64,000 nt of DNA from Marinobacter salinisoli (GCF_017301335.1 NZ_CP071247.1:62001-126000); one strand, 5' to 3'; positions 34,591-45,785 are shown, numbered from the stretch's first letter. Notes: generated by a model from the sequence alone, not told the origin. A program made the numbers and translations.

Positions 34591-34817
34591 CGCTCGCCAG
34601 AACTAACGGGCGCGCCGGCCTTTTTTGCTGTTTCAGCACTGCAGCCGGCCTCTTTGAACCGGCCCGTCATCCAAAAACCGATTGCGGGGCGTACTCACAG
34701 GATGAGCGACCACTGCGACACCCAAACTGATGACATCCGCCCGTCGGTCAGACACCTAGGCCCGGCGGCACACCAAGGGCGACAGCGCCCGCGATGAGAG
34801 AATACGGAGCGACGATC

Positions 34818-36266
<1,449 letters not shown>

Positions 36267-36326
36267 ATCCCGCGGACAGACGCCGACCAACGAATTCAAA
36301 GAGTTTAAAAAGAGAGAACCGCATAC

Positions 36327-37100
36327 ATGCTGAGCATCAAAAACCTGCACGCATCGGTTGAGGGCAAAGAGATCCTCAAGGGTATCAATCTGGAAGTTAA
36401 GCCTGGCGAAGTTCACGCCATCATGGGCCCCAACGGTTCCGGCAAAAGCACCCTGTCTCAGGTGCTGGCAGGCAACGAGGCATATGAAGTCACCGGCGGT
36501 GAAGTCACCCTCAACGGCAAGGACCTGCTGGAACAGGAAACCGAAGAGCGCGCCCGCGAGGGCATTTTCCTGGCCTTCCAGTATCCGGTGGAAATTCCCG
36601 GTGTCAGCAACCTGCAGTTCCTGCGCACGGCCGTGAACGCCATGCGCACCCACAAGGGTGAGCCGGAAATCAACGCGGCCGAGTTCATGAAGCTGGCGAA
36701 GGAAGTGTCCAAACAGGTAGACCTGGACCCGGCCTTCCTCAAGCGCGGCGTCAACGAGGGCTTCTCCGGCGGCGAGAAAAAGCGCAACGAAATCATGCAG
36801 GCCCTGTTGCTGCAGCCGAAGCTGGCGATTCTGGACGAAACCGACTCCGGTCTGGACATTGATGCGCTCAAGATCGTTTCCGACGGCGTGAACGCGCTGC
36901 GTTCCGAGGATCGGGCGATCCTGATGGTGACCCACTACCAGCGCCTGCTGAACCACATCGTGCCAGATCACGTGCATGTATTGGCCGGCGGCAAGATCAT
37001 CAAATCCGGTGGCCGTGAACTGGCCCTGGAGCTGGAAGAGCGCGGCTACGGCTGGCTCGGCATCCGGGACGAAGACACCGCCAACGAGACGGGTCAGTAA
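36327..37100 (+). CDS. sufC: Fe-S assembly ATPase SufC
   Basis: 257 residues. Walker A GPNGSGKST (residues 34-42), Q-loop FLAFQYP, ABC signature FSGGEKKRNE and Walker B AILDETDSGLD. Non-transport ABC ATPase that powers conformational change of the SufB-SufD scaffold. Starts 60 bases after sufB and 12 bases before sufD. Confidence 0.97.
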   Translation: MLSIKNLHASVEGKEILKGINLEVKPGEVHAIMGPNGSGKSTLSQVLAGNEAYEVTGGEVTLNGKDLLEQETEERAREGIFLAFQYPVEIPGVSNLQFLRTAVNAMRTHKGEPEINAAEFMKLAKEVSKQVDLDPAFLKRGVNEGFSGGEKKRNEIMQALLLQPKLAILDETDSGLDIDALKIVSDGVNALRSEDRAILMVTHYQRLLNHIVPDHVHVLAGGKIIKSGGRELALELEERGYGWLGIRDEDTANETGQ

Positions 37101-37112
37101 GGAGGTGATGGA

Positions 37113-38399
37113 ATGAAACCAGCCCCGACTCTCTCACCGGCATTCCTTCAGCCGGCAGGGCAATCCCTGCCAACGCCGCTGCTGGCGCTGCGCTCCGAGC
37201 GCGGCACCGGCCTGGCCGACATGCCGCTGCCGACGCGTAAAACCGAGAACTGGAAATACTCCAGCAAGTACCTGAAGCTGAGCGATGAGATGGCCTCACC
37301 GCTGGCCAGCGACGGCAAACCAAGCGCAAGCCTTGCCGCGCCAGGCTACAAGGTGGTGTTCCTGAACGGCGTGATGATGCCGGAAGCCAGCGACTATCCG
37401 GACCTGGACGGCATCCGTATTCGCAGTTTCAGTGACCTGTCTGACGACGAGGCCACCGAGCTTGCGGCTCGCCTTGACAGCACGCTGGACACCGATGCCG
37501 TGCAAATGGCGAGACTGAATTCGGCGCGCTTTGAAGATGGCCTGCTGATCCAGCTGAAGCCGGACGCCCGGCTCGACCAGCCGCTGTTCATCGTCCACGA
37601 AGCAACCGCAAACGCCAGCGGCTCGGCGTTTCCGCGCATTTTCGTCGATGCCGGCCGGCACAGCCAGATCACTCTGGTGGAAGAATACATGTCCACTGGC
37701 AGTGCGCCGGTCATGGTCAACACCGTAACCGAGTTTGACCTGGCCGATGGCGCCAGCGTCACCAACGTGCGCCTGAACACCGAAGGCGAGAGCGTTCAGC
37801 ACATTGGTGCCACCGGCGTTCGCCAGCAGCGCAGCTCCCGCTTCGAAAGCCACACCGTTGGCTTCGGGGGCCCCCTGCGCCGCCACGACCTGCAGGTTCG
37901 TCTTGAAGGTGAAGGCGCCGAGTGCAAGCTCAATGGCGTGGTTGTCACCCAGGACAAACAGCACTACGACAATCACACCTGCATCGAACATGTGGCCGCG
38001 CACTGCAACAGCGAAGAAAATTACCGGAATATCGCGGCAGACACCTCCCACGCGGTGTTCAACGGCCGTATTCACATCCATCAGGATGCGCAGAAGTCCA
38101 ACGCGGACATGAACAACAAGAACCTGTTGTTGTCCAACGGTGCAGAAATCGACACCAAGCCCGAGCTGGAAATCTACGCCGACGATGTGAAGTGCGCCCA
38201 CGGCGCCACCATTGGCCAGCTGGACAAAACGTCGCTGTTCTACCTGGTGTCCCGCGGGATTGGCCGCCGCGAGGCCAACGTGCTGCTGACCATGGCCTTC
38301 ATTAACGAACTGGTCGAAGAAATTCCAGTGGACGCCGTTAAAGAGACCGTGCAGCTGCAGCTAAACCAGTTCTTCGATCACACCTTTCAGGAGGCGTAG
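37113..38399 (+). CDS. sufD: Fe-S assembly protein SufD
   Basis: 428 residues; ribosome site AAGGAGG. N-terminal LPTRKTENWKYSSKYLKL is family-typical, and the C-terminal beta-helix portion carries the QDKQHYDNHTCIEHVA and KSNADMNNKNLLLSNGAEI blocks. Partner of SufB in the SufBC2D scaffold, involved in iron acquisition. 6 bases before sufS. Confidence 0.94.
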   Translation: MKPAPTLSPAFLQPAGQSLPTPLLALRSERGTGLADMPLPTRKTENWKYSSKYLKLSDEMASPLASDGKPSASLAAPGYKVVFLNGVMMPEASDYPDLDGIRIRSFSDLSDDEATELAARLDSTLDTDAVQMARLNSARFEDGLLIQLKPDARLDQPLFIVHEATANASGSAFPRIFVDAGRHSQITLVEEYMSTGSAPVMVNTVTEFDLADGASVTNVRLNTEGESVQHIGATGVRQQRSSRFESHTVGFGGPLRRHDLQVRLEGEGAECKLNGVVVTQDKQHYDNHTCIEHVAAHCNSEENYRNIAADTSHAVFNGRIHIHQDAQKSNADMNNKNLLLSNGAEIDTKPELEIYADDVKCAHGATIGQLDKTSLFYLVSRGIGRREANVLLTMAFINELVEEIPVDAVKETVQLQLNQFFDHTFQEA

Positions 38400-38405
38400 C
38401 CGGGT

Positions 38406-39659
38406 ATGACGGATTTATCCGTGGCAAACTCAGCCAACCAACCAGTGTTTGACGTGCAGACCATCCGGAGGGACTTCCCGATTCTGTCCCAGCAGGTCAA
38501 CGGCAAGCCGCTGGTGTACCTGGACAACGGCGCATCGGCCCAGAAGCCGCTGGCCGTGCTGGACGCCATGGACCGTTATTACCGGGAAATGCACTCGAAC
38601 GTGCATCGTGGCGCGCATACCCTGGGAGACCGCGCAACCACCGCCTTTGAAGGCGCGCGCGAAACCGTGCGTCAGTTCCTGAACGCCCACAGCACCCGGG
38701 AAATCATCTGGACCCGCGGCACCACGGAAGCCATCAATCTGATTGCCAACGGGCTGGCCCCGCGCCTGAACCCGGGCGATGAGATTCTGGTGAGCCGGAT
38801 GGAACACCACGCTAACATCGTGCCCTGGCAGATGGTGGCCGAGCGCACCGGCGCGAAGGTGGTCCCGGTGGACGTCACGCCGGAAGGCGAGCTGGACCTC
38901 GACGCATTCGAGCGCCTGCTCGGTGATCGCACCCGCATTCTCGCCATCACCCACGTCTCGAACGTTCTGGGCACCGTGAACCCGGTTGCCAACCTGATTC
39001 AGCAGGCCAAGGCACGCAACGTTCTGACCGTGGTCGATGGCGCCCAGGCCGTGCCGCACTACAAGCCAGACGTGCAGGCACTGGACTGCGATTTTTACGC
39101 ATTTTCGTCCCACAAACTGTTCGGCCCCACCGGCATCGGCGTGCTTTACGGCAAAGCCAGCTTGCTGGAAGAGATGCCCCCTTACCAGGGCGGCGGTGAG
39201 ATGATCGAGCGGGTGTCGTTTGAAAAAACCACCTGGAACACCCTGCCCTACAAATTCGAGGCGGGCACACCGGCCATCGCCGAAGCGGTTGGCCTTGGCG
39301 CCGCCATCGACTACCTGAACGGTCTCGACCGAGCAAAAATGGAAGCCGCAGAGAGCACCCTGCTGGAGCGCGCGAACCAGTTGGTGGCCACCGTGCCCGG
39401 CATGGAAGTCATTGGCACCGCCAGAAAGAAAGTGCCGGTCATGTCGTTCAAGATCGCCGGCCTGCATCCCAGTGACATCGGCACCCTGCTGGATCAGCAG
39501 GGGATCGCGATCCGCACCGGCCATCACTGCGCCATGCCGCTGATGGACTTCTATGGAGTTCCCGGTACAGCACGGGCCTCTTTTGCGTTTTACAATACTC
39601 TTGAGGAGGTGGACCAACTGTTTGCCGCCTTGCAGAAAATCCAGCGCCTGTTTGCCTGA
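38406..39659 (+). CDS. sufS: Cysteine desulfurase SufS
   Basis: 417 residues. PLP-lysine region FYAFSSHKLFGPTGIGVLYG and active-cysteine loop RTGHHCAMPLMDFYG typical of group II desulfurases. Converts cysteine to alanine, passing persulfide sulfur to SufE (encoded at the end of the operon). AGGAGG precedes the start. The N-terminus has a short extension before the conserved IRRDFPIL. Confidence 0.96.
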   Translation: MTDLSVANSANQPVFDVQTIRRDFPILSQQVNGKPLVYLDNGASAQKPLAVLDAMDRYYREMHSNVHRGAHTLGDRATTAFEGARETVRQFLNAHSTREIIWTRGTTEAINLIANGLAPRLNPGDEILVSRMEHHANIVPWQMVAERTGAKVVPVDVTPEGELDLDAFERLLGDRTRILAITHVSNVLGTVNPVANLIQQAKARNVLTVVDGAQAVPHYKPDVQALDCDFYAFSSHKLFGPTGIGVLYGKASLLEEMPPYQGGGEMIERVSFEKTTWNTLPYKFEAGTPAIAEAVGLGAAIDYLNGLDRAKMEAAESTLLERANQLVATVPGMEVIGTARKKVPVMSFKIAGLHPSDIGTLLDQQGIAIRTGHHCAMPLMDFYGVPGTARASFAFYNTLEEVDQLFAALQKIQRLFA

Positions 39660-39672
39660 GGGAGGTGGAAAT

Positions 39673-40026
39673 ATGACAGCTGAAGTCTTCACCCCGACCG
39701 TCGCCGTCACCATGACCGACAGCGCGGTTAAACACGTGCGGAAGCAACTGGAGAAACAGCCCGAGGCCAAGGGCATCCGGCTGTTCATCAAGAAAAGCGG
39801 CTGCTCTGGCTTCAAGTACGAGACCCAGTGGGCCGAGAACGTCGAAGCCGACGACCGGGTGTTCCACGTCGATGGTGTCGATATCATCGTTAAAGAGGAA
39901 CACTTGCCGCTGGTGAACGGTATCGAGATTGATTTCGTCACCGTTGGCGTCAACTCCATGTTCCAGTACCGCAATCCCAACGCCACCGCCGAATGTGGCT
40001 GCGGGGAAAGTTTTACTGTTGCCTGA
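39673..40026 (+). CDS. sufA: A-type Fe-S carrier protein (SufA)
   Basis: 117 residues from the ATG at 39673 with GGAGGTGG before it; an upstream in-frame extension overlaps sufS and is not real. The three cluster cysteines of the A-type family are Cys44 (GCSGFKY), Cys108 and Cys110 (CGCGESF). Delivers assembled clusters to apo-proteins. It is placed fifth in the operon, after sufS. Confidence 0.92.
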   Translation: MTAEVFTPTVAVTMTDSAVKHVRKQLEKQPEAKGIRLFIKKSGCSGFKYETQWAENVEADDRVFHVDGVDIIVKEEHLPLVNGIEIDFVTVGVNSMFQYRNPNATAECGCGESFTVA

Positions 40027-40070
40027 GCCAGTTCAGGTAACTAACGGATAGCAGCGAGGCCAAATTGGGC

Positions 40071-40613
40071 ATGCAAGAACGGGAAGTGGTCCTGACCAAG
40101 CGCGAAGTAGAAGCGCGCCTTGTCCCTGCCGGCACGGAAATCATGATCCCGGCCGACACCTTCGTGACCATCACACAGTCACTGGGCGGCAGTTTTACCG
40201 TGGCAGTCAACGGCAATCTGGCCCGCATTGAGGGCCAAAACGCCGACGCCCTGGGCAAAAAACCTCTGGAAAGCAGCTTCGAGACACCCGCAGATGGGTC
40301 GGTGAACGAGAACCAGGTCTGGGAAGCGCTGCGCAACTGCTACGACCCGGAGATCCCGGTCAACGTGGTGGACCTGGGCCTCATCTACGAGTGCAAAATC
40401 GAGAATGGCACCGAGGATGGGAACCACGTGTACATCAAGATGACCCTGACCGCAGCCGGTTGTGGTATGGGACCAGTCATCTGCGATGATGTGAAACACA
40501 AGACCGAGCAGGTGCCCAATGTAGACAAGGTAACCGTTGACCTGACCTTCGATCCGCCCTGGAGCAACGACATGCTCACCGACGAAGCCAAGCTGGAACT
40601 GGGAATGCTCTGA
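40071..40613 (+). CDS. sufT: Fe-S assembly factor SufT (MIP18/DUF59)
   Basis: 180 residues from the ATG at 40071; a TTG 6 bases upstream with better spacing to GCGAGG is an alternative. N-terminal SufT extension (TFVTITQSLGGSFTVAVNG) then a MIP18/DUF59 domain: VWEALRNCYDPEIPVNVVDL, TLTAAGCGMGP and the C-terminal TFDPPWSNDMLTDEAK. Acts in maturation of Fe-S proteins. The stop overlaps sufE by 1 base. Confidence 0.9.
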   Translation: MQEREVVLTKREVEARLVPAGTEIMIPADTFVTITQSLGGSFTVAVNGNLARIEGQNADALGKKPLESSFETPADGSVNENQVWEALRNCYDPEIPVNVVDLGLIYECKIENGTEDGNHVYIKMTLTAAGCGMGPVICDDVKHKTEQVPNVDKVTVDLTFDPPWSNDMLTDEAKLELGML

Positions 40614-41071
40614 TGACCGCAAGCGAACAGGACTTCAAGACCAACCCGCTAGGCACCGAAACCACGCTTGATGACGTGACCGATGCGTTCGAGTTCCTGG
40701 ACGACTGGGAAGAGCGGTACGCGTACATCATTGACCTGGGCAAGCAGTTGCCGTCGTTTCCGGACGATGCCCGCGTGGAAGAAAACTACGTCCATGGCTG
40801 CCAGAGCCAGGTATGGCTGATTCACCACTACGACGAAGACAGCGGCAGGCTGTATCTGCTGATCGATTCCGACGCCATGATCGTGCGCGGCCTGGCGGCA
40901 ATTATTCTGGTGGCCCTGAACGGCAAATCACCCAGAGAATTGCTGACCACGGACATCGACGAGCTGTTTGAAGAACTCGATCTGTTCCGTCACATCTCCC
41001 CCACCCGGGGTAACGGTCTGCGGGCCATGGTCGGAAAAATCCGGGATATTGCCGCAGCTCAGGCAGCCTGA
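40613..41071 (+). CDS. sufE: Sulfur acceptor SufE
   Basis: 152 residues. The sulfur-accepting cysteine lies in YVHGCQSQVWL (Cys63), with LDDWEERYAYIIDLGKQLP before it, typical of SufE. Accepts persulfide from SufS and stimulates it. TGATG overlap with sufT shows translational coupling. Last gene of the suf operon; the convergent flgT-like gene ends 14 bases away with no clear terminator between. Confidence 0.95.
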   Translation: MTASEQDFKTNPLGTETTLDDVTDAFEFLDDWEERYAYIIDLGKQLPSFPDDARVEENYVHGCQSQVWLIHHYDEDSGRLYLLIDSDAMIVRGLAAIILVALNGKSPRELLTTDIDELFEELDLFRHISPTRGNGLRAMVGKIRDIAAAQAA

Positions 41072-41084
41072 GCCGCGGCACCGG

Positions 41085-42305
41085 TCACCAGACTATCGCG
41101 ATGTCGTCCCTCTGAATGTTGACCTGCCCCCCCGGCGTCATCATTCGCCCGTTACTGAAATCCGGATGCACATTGTTCAAGGTCACCGATACCCCGGCAT
41201 CACGCAGCTCTGGCGTGCTGCCCGGCGCATCAAAGTAGCGGGTGCTGCGGTAGATGTGCAGCTCATCACCCGGACGCAATCCGGCGGTTGCCCCGGAATC
41301 CAGCGTTACCCGATTGCCATCGACCCGGACAATCCGGGTCATGAACGGCTGACAGGCCACCGCCGCGATAACAGCCCCGGTCATATCGCTCAGCACCTGG
41401 CTCACCGCCTGCCCAAACGACGACTGCTGAAAGCCTGCCGAAGCAAACCCATCTGCGGCACCGGCAGCGACATCCCAGTCCGCCGATGCCTGGAACTGTT
41501 CCTGGTAAACCGGTGAACCACTGAAGCCATCAAACACCATCAGATCGACCACAAACCGACGTGACTGATCGGCCGCCCCCAGAGTGCGCTGCATACGATT
41601 GAGTACGGAGGTGCCCCAGGCCGCCGGGTCAGCAACGCCGATATCGCGAATGACGCCAGTCACCACAAACTGAACGCCCAGCTCCCGCGCCACTTCCAGT
41701 ACGTTGTTCAGGCGGTTGTCGCCTCGCGGCTCTGTGGGCGCGTTGGCAAGATCACCAAACATGCTGGTGGCTGAGGCATTGAACACCTGTACCCGATTGC
41801 CGTTCCGAAGATTGGCCTGCAGCTGCTGCGGCAACATTTCGCCGGCATCCTGCAACTGCCCCAGCCGGGCCTGCTCCGGAAACAGCAGAGGAAACCCGGT
41901 GACGGCCACCCGTTTTTTCAATCCAGCAGCGTCACCGGCCGCGCAGGAGTTGCCACGGGACATGTCGGCCCGCACGACAACCCGCATCAGATTGCCGCGG
42001 CGAACTTCATCCACAATCCGGGCATTATGAGCCCGGGCATTGGCAGCCACCTGCATGCGAGACTCCGTCAGCACACCGTTTTCCAGGGTATCGCGGGTAC
42101 TGACCTGCGCCTCATACTGCAGCGCGAGATCCCGCAGCGCCGACTGACGAGCCTGCGCCCTGGCAGTCTCGACATCGCCATGATGAATCGTGGCGTGCCC
42201 GACGCCTTCCAACTCGACGCCCGAAGCCGGCACAGACAGCACAAGCAGGGCAAGCAGCCCAAAACACCGTGCCAGCGGCGCAACACTCAGCCTGGAACAA
42301 GCCAT
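41085..42305 (-). CDS. flgT: Flagellar assembly protein T (FlgT-like)
   Basis: 406 residues from the ATG at 42305 (GGGAG at 5 bases); a further ATG 18 bases upstream is less likely. Signal peptide to about residue 33. The N-terminal domain with ETARAQARQSALRDLALQYE, the middle domain AVTGFPLLFPEQARLGQL and a C-terminal SH3-like region with GLRPGDELHIYR follow the three-domain plan of FlgT, which forms the H-ring of sodium-driven polar flagella in Vibrio. 24 bases after the flgP-like gene. No flagellar cluster lies nearby. Confidence 0.8.
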   Translation of the reverse strand: MACSRLSVAPLARCFGLLALLVLSVPASGVELEGVGHATIHHGDVETARAQARQSALRDLALQYEAQVSTRDTLENGVLTESRMQVAANARAHNARIVDEVRRGNLMRVVVRADMSRGNSCAAGDAAGLKKRVAVTGFPLLFPEQARLGQLQDAGEMLPQQLQANLRNGNRVQVFNASATSMFGDLANAPTEPRGDNRLNNVLEVARELGVQFVVTGVIRDIGVADPAAWGTSVLNRMQRTLGAADQSRRFVVDLMVFDGFSGSPVYQEQFQASADWDVAAGAADGFASAGFQQSSFGQAVSQVLSDMTGAVIAAVACQPFMTRIVRVDGNRVTLDSGATAGLRPGDELHIYRSTRYFDAPGSTPELRDAGVSVTLNNVHPDFSNGRMMTPGGQVNIQRDDIAIVW

Positions 42306-42329
42306 GATATCTCCCGACAACATCCGGTA

Positions 42330-42875
42330 TCAGTCCAGGTAGTACAGGGAATCGACACCCCGACTGTGGACATCGCCGGCGCTGTCGTTGTAACGCGGTA
42401 CCGGAATCGGGCAAAGGTCCCGGACCTGATCGTCCGCCACTTCAGCGACGCAGGCCCGGAATCTGGGTTCCAGTTTCAGCTCCATCACCGTCTCGACCAC
42501 ACCATCGCTGTGTTCGTTCACGGCCACCATCTTGGCGCCCCGGATATAGCTGTCTACGTAGGTCCGGAAGTTATCGCTGCGCAGGACAAAATCATTCACC
42601 GTCGAACTGCCGTAAATCACGGTCCCGTACACCCGTTCAGCAAGGTTGCGGTAGGCGTCCAGCTGCGAGGCACGGCGGGCGAGCAAACGCTTGCGGGTAT
42701 TGAGCCGGTCCTTCACGGAATCCTCATAGGTGCCAAACCCACTCACCCGAACCGTGATGGGTTCCAGCTTGCGGGTGCCATCGTCATAACGGTTGCCGTC
42801 CTGATACCCGCCAACCGGCGCACAGGCCGATAGCAGCAGGGCAAAAACAGGCACAAGTATTCTGCGAAGGGGCAT
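42330..42875 (-). CDS. flgP: FlgP-like LPP20 flagellar lipoprotein
   Basis: 181 residues from the ATG at 42875, GGAG at 7 bases. Lipobox LLSACAP (Cys near residue 18). The LPP20-type core KRLLARRASQLDAYRNLAER and a conserved VYGTVIYGSSTVNDFVL match FlgP, an outer-membrane-associated disc or ring component in Vibrio and Campylobacter. It is the first gene of a two-gene unit with flgT; the third member of the Vibrio set, flgO, is not present here. Confidence 0.76.
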   Translation of the reverse strand: MPLRRILVPVFALLLSACAPVGGYQDGNRYDDGTRKLEPITVRVSGFGTYEDSVKDRLNTRKRLLARRASQLDAYRNLAERVYGTVIYGSSTVNDFVLRSDNFRTYVDSYIRGAKMVAVNEHSDGVVETVMELKLEPRFRACVAEVADDQVRDLCPIPVPRYNDSAGDVHSRGVDSLYYLD

Positions 42876-43132
42876 TGCATTTCTCCGGACAGACCAATTT
42901 TCCCTGTCCATGAAAAAATCAGGCCAACCCGTGAAATCCCGCGCCATATCAGTCGACCGAAGAGCGTTCCGCGCCCCTCCATGACCAACAGCGGCAAAAC
43001 CCTGCCACCGATTACACATTTGTAAACAAACCGTTACTACATACCTCATGCATGGCCTACCCGGCCTGCTCTAACCTCCTTTGACTATTCGTTTTTTTGC
43101 CCAATACAAAGCTAATCCCAAGGCACCGCACA

Positions 43133-44419
43133 ATGAAAAACAATCAGTTAACCAAACTATCCGTCGCCATCGGCCTGTCCGTCTCGACCGCGTCCGCCCT
43201 GGCCAGCCCGGCCCCGTTCAATTCCGCGCGCGCCTTCGGAATGGCAGGAACCGGTGTGGCAGTGGCCCACCCCGGCAGCGCTCCGCTCGACAATCCTGCT
43301 CTGATGGCGGGCAATCATCACGACTGGTCGGACGATTTTGGGCTCATTCTGCCTTCAGCGAACGCCCGCGCGGCGGATGAAGAAGAAGTGCTGGACCAGA
43401 TTGACGACCTCCAGGACGCCATCACTCAGTTCGAGGCGAGCACGGCGAATTTCGATCCAGCCACCGATGACCCGCAGCCGGTGCGGGATGGGGCCGCAGA
43501 CCTGCGGGACCGGTTGACCGCCTTTGACCGCGACACCGTGCGCACCAACCTTGGTGCGGGACTTTCTCTGGCAGTGCCAAGCAAGACCATCGCCGTCGGT
43601 TTCTTCGCCGATGCCAGTCTGACGGCTACCGTGCGCGGCGAACTTGCCAATGACGATCGGGCCCTGCTGGATGCCGTCGCCAACGCATCAACGGCAGCGG
43701 ACGTTGATGCCGCCCTGGATGCGGTGACCGATAACGGCGAACTGACCCTGGACTCCAGCGGCAGCGTCCTTGCCTCAGCCATTGGTGAAGTCGGCATCAG
43801 TTTCGCCCGCCAGTTCACGCTGTCCGATGGCAGCACCTTCCAGCTCGGGTTCTCACCGAAGTACATGGAACTGCGGACCTATCAGTACACAGAAACCGTC
43901 TCCGGCTTTGACGACGACAATGCAGATGCCGACGACAACATGACCGAAGACAACGGATTTAACGTGGATATCGGCGCCGCCTACCGCTTCGGGGACGACG
44001 GCCAGTGGAATGCGGGCGTGGTGGTCAGGAACATGATTCCCATGGAACTGGAGTCGGCAAACACCGCCGACCAGTACACCCTGAAGGTAGATCCCATGGT
44101 GACCGCGGGCATCGCCCACTCCGGGGACTACCATGTCGTCACTGCGGAGCTGGATCTGACCAAGAAAGAAGCCTTCGGGTTTGAAGATGACACCCAGTGG
44201 CTGGCCGTGGGCGCTGAGTTCGACGCCCTCCGCTATGCCCAGTTGCGAGTTGGTGTTCGCCACAATCTGGCCAGCAACGACGACAACGACGGCATTGCGG
44301 AGGAAACCCAGCTGACCGCTGGCCTTGGCGTAAACCTGATGGGCGTTCGCTTCGATCTGGGCGCGCTTTACAGTGATGCAGACGTGGGCGCCGCCCTGGA
44401 ATTCGGCACCGCGTTCTAA
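43133..44419 (+). CDS. TraF-like outer-membrane beta-barrel protein
   Basis: 428 residues from the ATG at 43133. Signal peptide ends near residue 25 (SALAS). Post-signal FNSARAFGMAGTGVAVAHPG and DNPALMAGNH are typical of the conjugal-transfer TraF/F-plasmid-type porin-like family, while the rest alternates beta strands and ends in a terminal Phe (EFGTAF), a barrel signature. An Asp-rich loop (DDDNADADDNMTEDN) may bind cations. No conjugation genes surround it, so the TraF name is only a family label. Followed by a strong terminator. Confidence 0.72.
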   Translation: MKNNQLTKLSVAIGLSVSTASALASPAPFNSARAFGMAGTGVAVAHPGSAPLDNPALMAGNHHDWSDDFGLILPSANARAADEEEVLDQIDDLQDAITQFEASTANFDPATDDPQPVRDGAADLRDRLTAFDRDTVRTNLGAGLSLAVPSKTIAVGFFADASLTATVRGELANDDRALLDAVANASTAADVDAALDAVTDNGELTLDSSGSVLASAIGEVGISFARQFTLSDGSTFQLGFSPKYMELRTYQYTETVSGFDDDNADADDNMTEDNGFNVDIGAAYRFGDDGQWNAGVVVRNMIPMELESANTADQYTLKVDPMVTAGIAHSGDYHVVTAELDLTKKEAFGFEDDTQWLAVGAEFDALRYAQLRVGVRHNLASNDDNDGIAEETQLTAGLGVNLMGVRFDLGALYSDADVGAALEFGTAF

Positions 44420-44440
44420 CCAATTCGGCTGACCCCGAAT

Positions 44441-44471
44441 GCCCGCCCGGTTTCGCCGTGCGGGCTTTTTT
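44441..44471 (+). terminator. Rho-independent terminator after TraF-like gene
   Basis: GCCCGC (44441-44446) pairs with GCGGGC (44460-44465), with an inner CGG/CCG pairing, and is followed by TTTTTTG. Confidence 0.85.
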
Positions 44472-44549
44472 GTTGGCGCTGCGGGTTTGCCTCTGTCTGC
44501 CGGGAATCGGATAATCCCGGGACATTTCTCACTGGGGACCGGATCCTTG

Positions 44550-45671
44550 ATGCAAACCTATCTGGTGGGCGGAGCTGTCCGCGATGAACTGCTGGGCCTG
44601 GAGGTCAAAGACCGCGACTGGGTGGTGGTCGGCGCAACGCCGGACCAAATGCTGGCCAAGGGTTTCAAGCAGGTAGGCGCGGACTTTCCGGTCTTCCTGC
44701 ACCCCAAAACCCGCGAAGAATACGCCCTGGCCCGCACCGAACGAAAGCAGGGCCGCGGCTATCACGGCTTTCAGATCTACAGTGCTCCAGACGTTACCCT
44801 GGAGCAAGACCTGCAACGGCGTGATCTCACCATCAACGCCATCGCCCGGGACGAGCAGGGACAGATCATCGATCCCTTCGACGGCCAGACCGACATTCGG
44901 AACCGCCAATTGCGCCATGTATCGGAGGCCTTTGCCGAAGACCCTTTGCGCATTTTGCGGATCGCCCGCTTTGCTGCCCGCTTTGAACCCATGGGTTTTC
45001 GGGTCTGCCAGGACACCATGGAACTGATGCGTACCATGGTCGCAGACGGCGAGGTCCAGCACCTGGTGGCCGAACGGGTTTGGCAGGAGATCCAACGAGC
45101 CCTGCAGGAAAACGAACCCGGCACCTTTTTTGAGGTGCTGCGCCACTGCGGTGCGCTCGACGCGCTGCTTCCCGAACTCACCGCATCAAATCAATTCGAG
45201 CACGCCGTTGCTGCTCTGCGCTGCGTCCATCGCAACGGCGGAACCGTGGCACAACGGTTTGCGGCCGTACTTTCGCCGATTCCCGAACCCGACATCGCCC
45301 GGCGGACCAAAGCCCTGAAAGCCCCCAATGACTGCCAGACCATGGCGCGGTTGATCGCCTCCCTGCAACCCGTCCTGATCAATGGTAGCGACGAGCCGCT
45401 TGCGCCAGATACACTACTTGAACTGCTCGACAAGACCGATCTCTGGCGTCGGGCACAAAGGTTTGATGCCGTGCTGGAAGTTCTGCCCTGCATACTGCCC
45501 GACAGCGCGCAAGCCAGCGTCCGGTCATTGCGCCTGGCCGCAACCGCAGCCTCCGGGGTCGTGCCGAAAGACCTACTGGCGCAGGGATTCAAAGGCAAGG
45601 CGCTGGGTGAAGCCATTCAGCAGGAGCGACTCAAACGTATCAGCCGGGCGCTGGTCAGCGATAACCCCTGA
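44550..45671 (+). CDS. cca: CCA-adding tRNA nucleotidyltransferase
   Basis: 373 residues from the ATG at 44550. Nucleotidyltransferase motif GGAVRDELLG with DRDWVVVG (catalytic DxD), then RRDLTINAIARDE and DPLRILRIARFAARF of class II enzymes. Adds or repairs the 3' CCA of tRNA. It lacks the extended C-terminal HD phosphohydrolase region of the larger 410-residue type, ending after residue 373. The start is followed at once by MQTYLVGGAVRD. Confidence 0.93.
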   Translation: MQTYLVGGAVRDELLGLEVKDRDWVVVGATPDQMLAKGFKQVGADFPVFLHPKTREEYALARTERKQGRGYHGFQIYSAPDVTLEQDLQRRDLTINAIARDEQGQIIDPFDGQTDIRNRQLRHVSEAFAEDPLRILRIARFAARFEPMGFRVCQDTMELMRTMVADGEVQHLVAERVWQEIQRALQENEPGTFFEVLRHCGALDALLPELTASNQFEHAVAALRCVHRNGGTVAQRFAAVLSPIPEPDIARRTKALKAPNDCQTMARLIASLQPVLINGSDEPLAPDTLLELLDKTDLWRRAQRFDAVLEVLPCILPDSAQASVRSLRLAATAASGVVPKDLLAQGFKGKALGEAIQQERLKRISRALVSDNP

Positions 45672-45785
45672 CCGCACTCAGTCTGACTGCCTTGGGCCAG
45701 ATACAACTTTCCGGCTACAATGCCGGCCACTTTTTAAACTTGCGCGAACAGAACCAGACCGCGCCCCGTTATCCGGAGAGATCTT

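Noticed and set aside
34582..34797. Open frame of 71 codons in the sufB leader
   Set aside because: It has no ribosome site or family match and lies inside the predicted transcript leader.
42975..42995. Possible sigma-54 promoter upstream of flgP (TGGCAG...TTGC on the minus strand)
   Set aside because: GG and GC are 9 bases apart instead of 10, and the -24 element differs from TGGCAC.
43133..44419. Conjugative element implied by the TraF-like name
   Set aside because: No relaxase, coupling protein or mating-pore genes are present; the family name is only historical.
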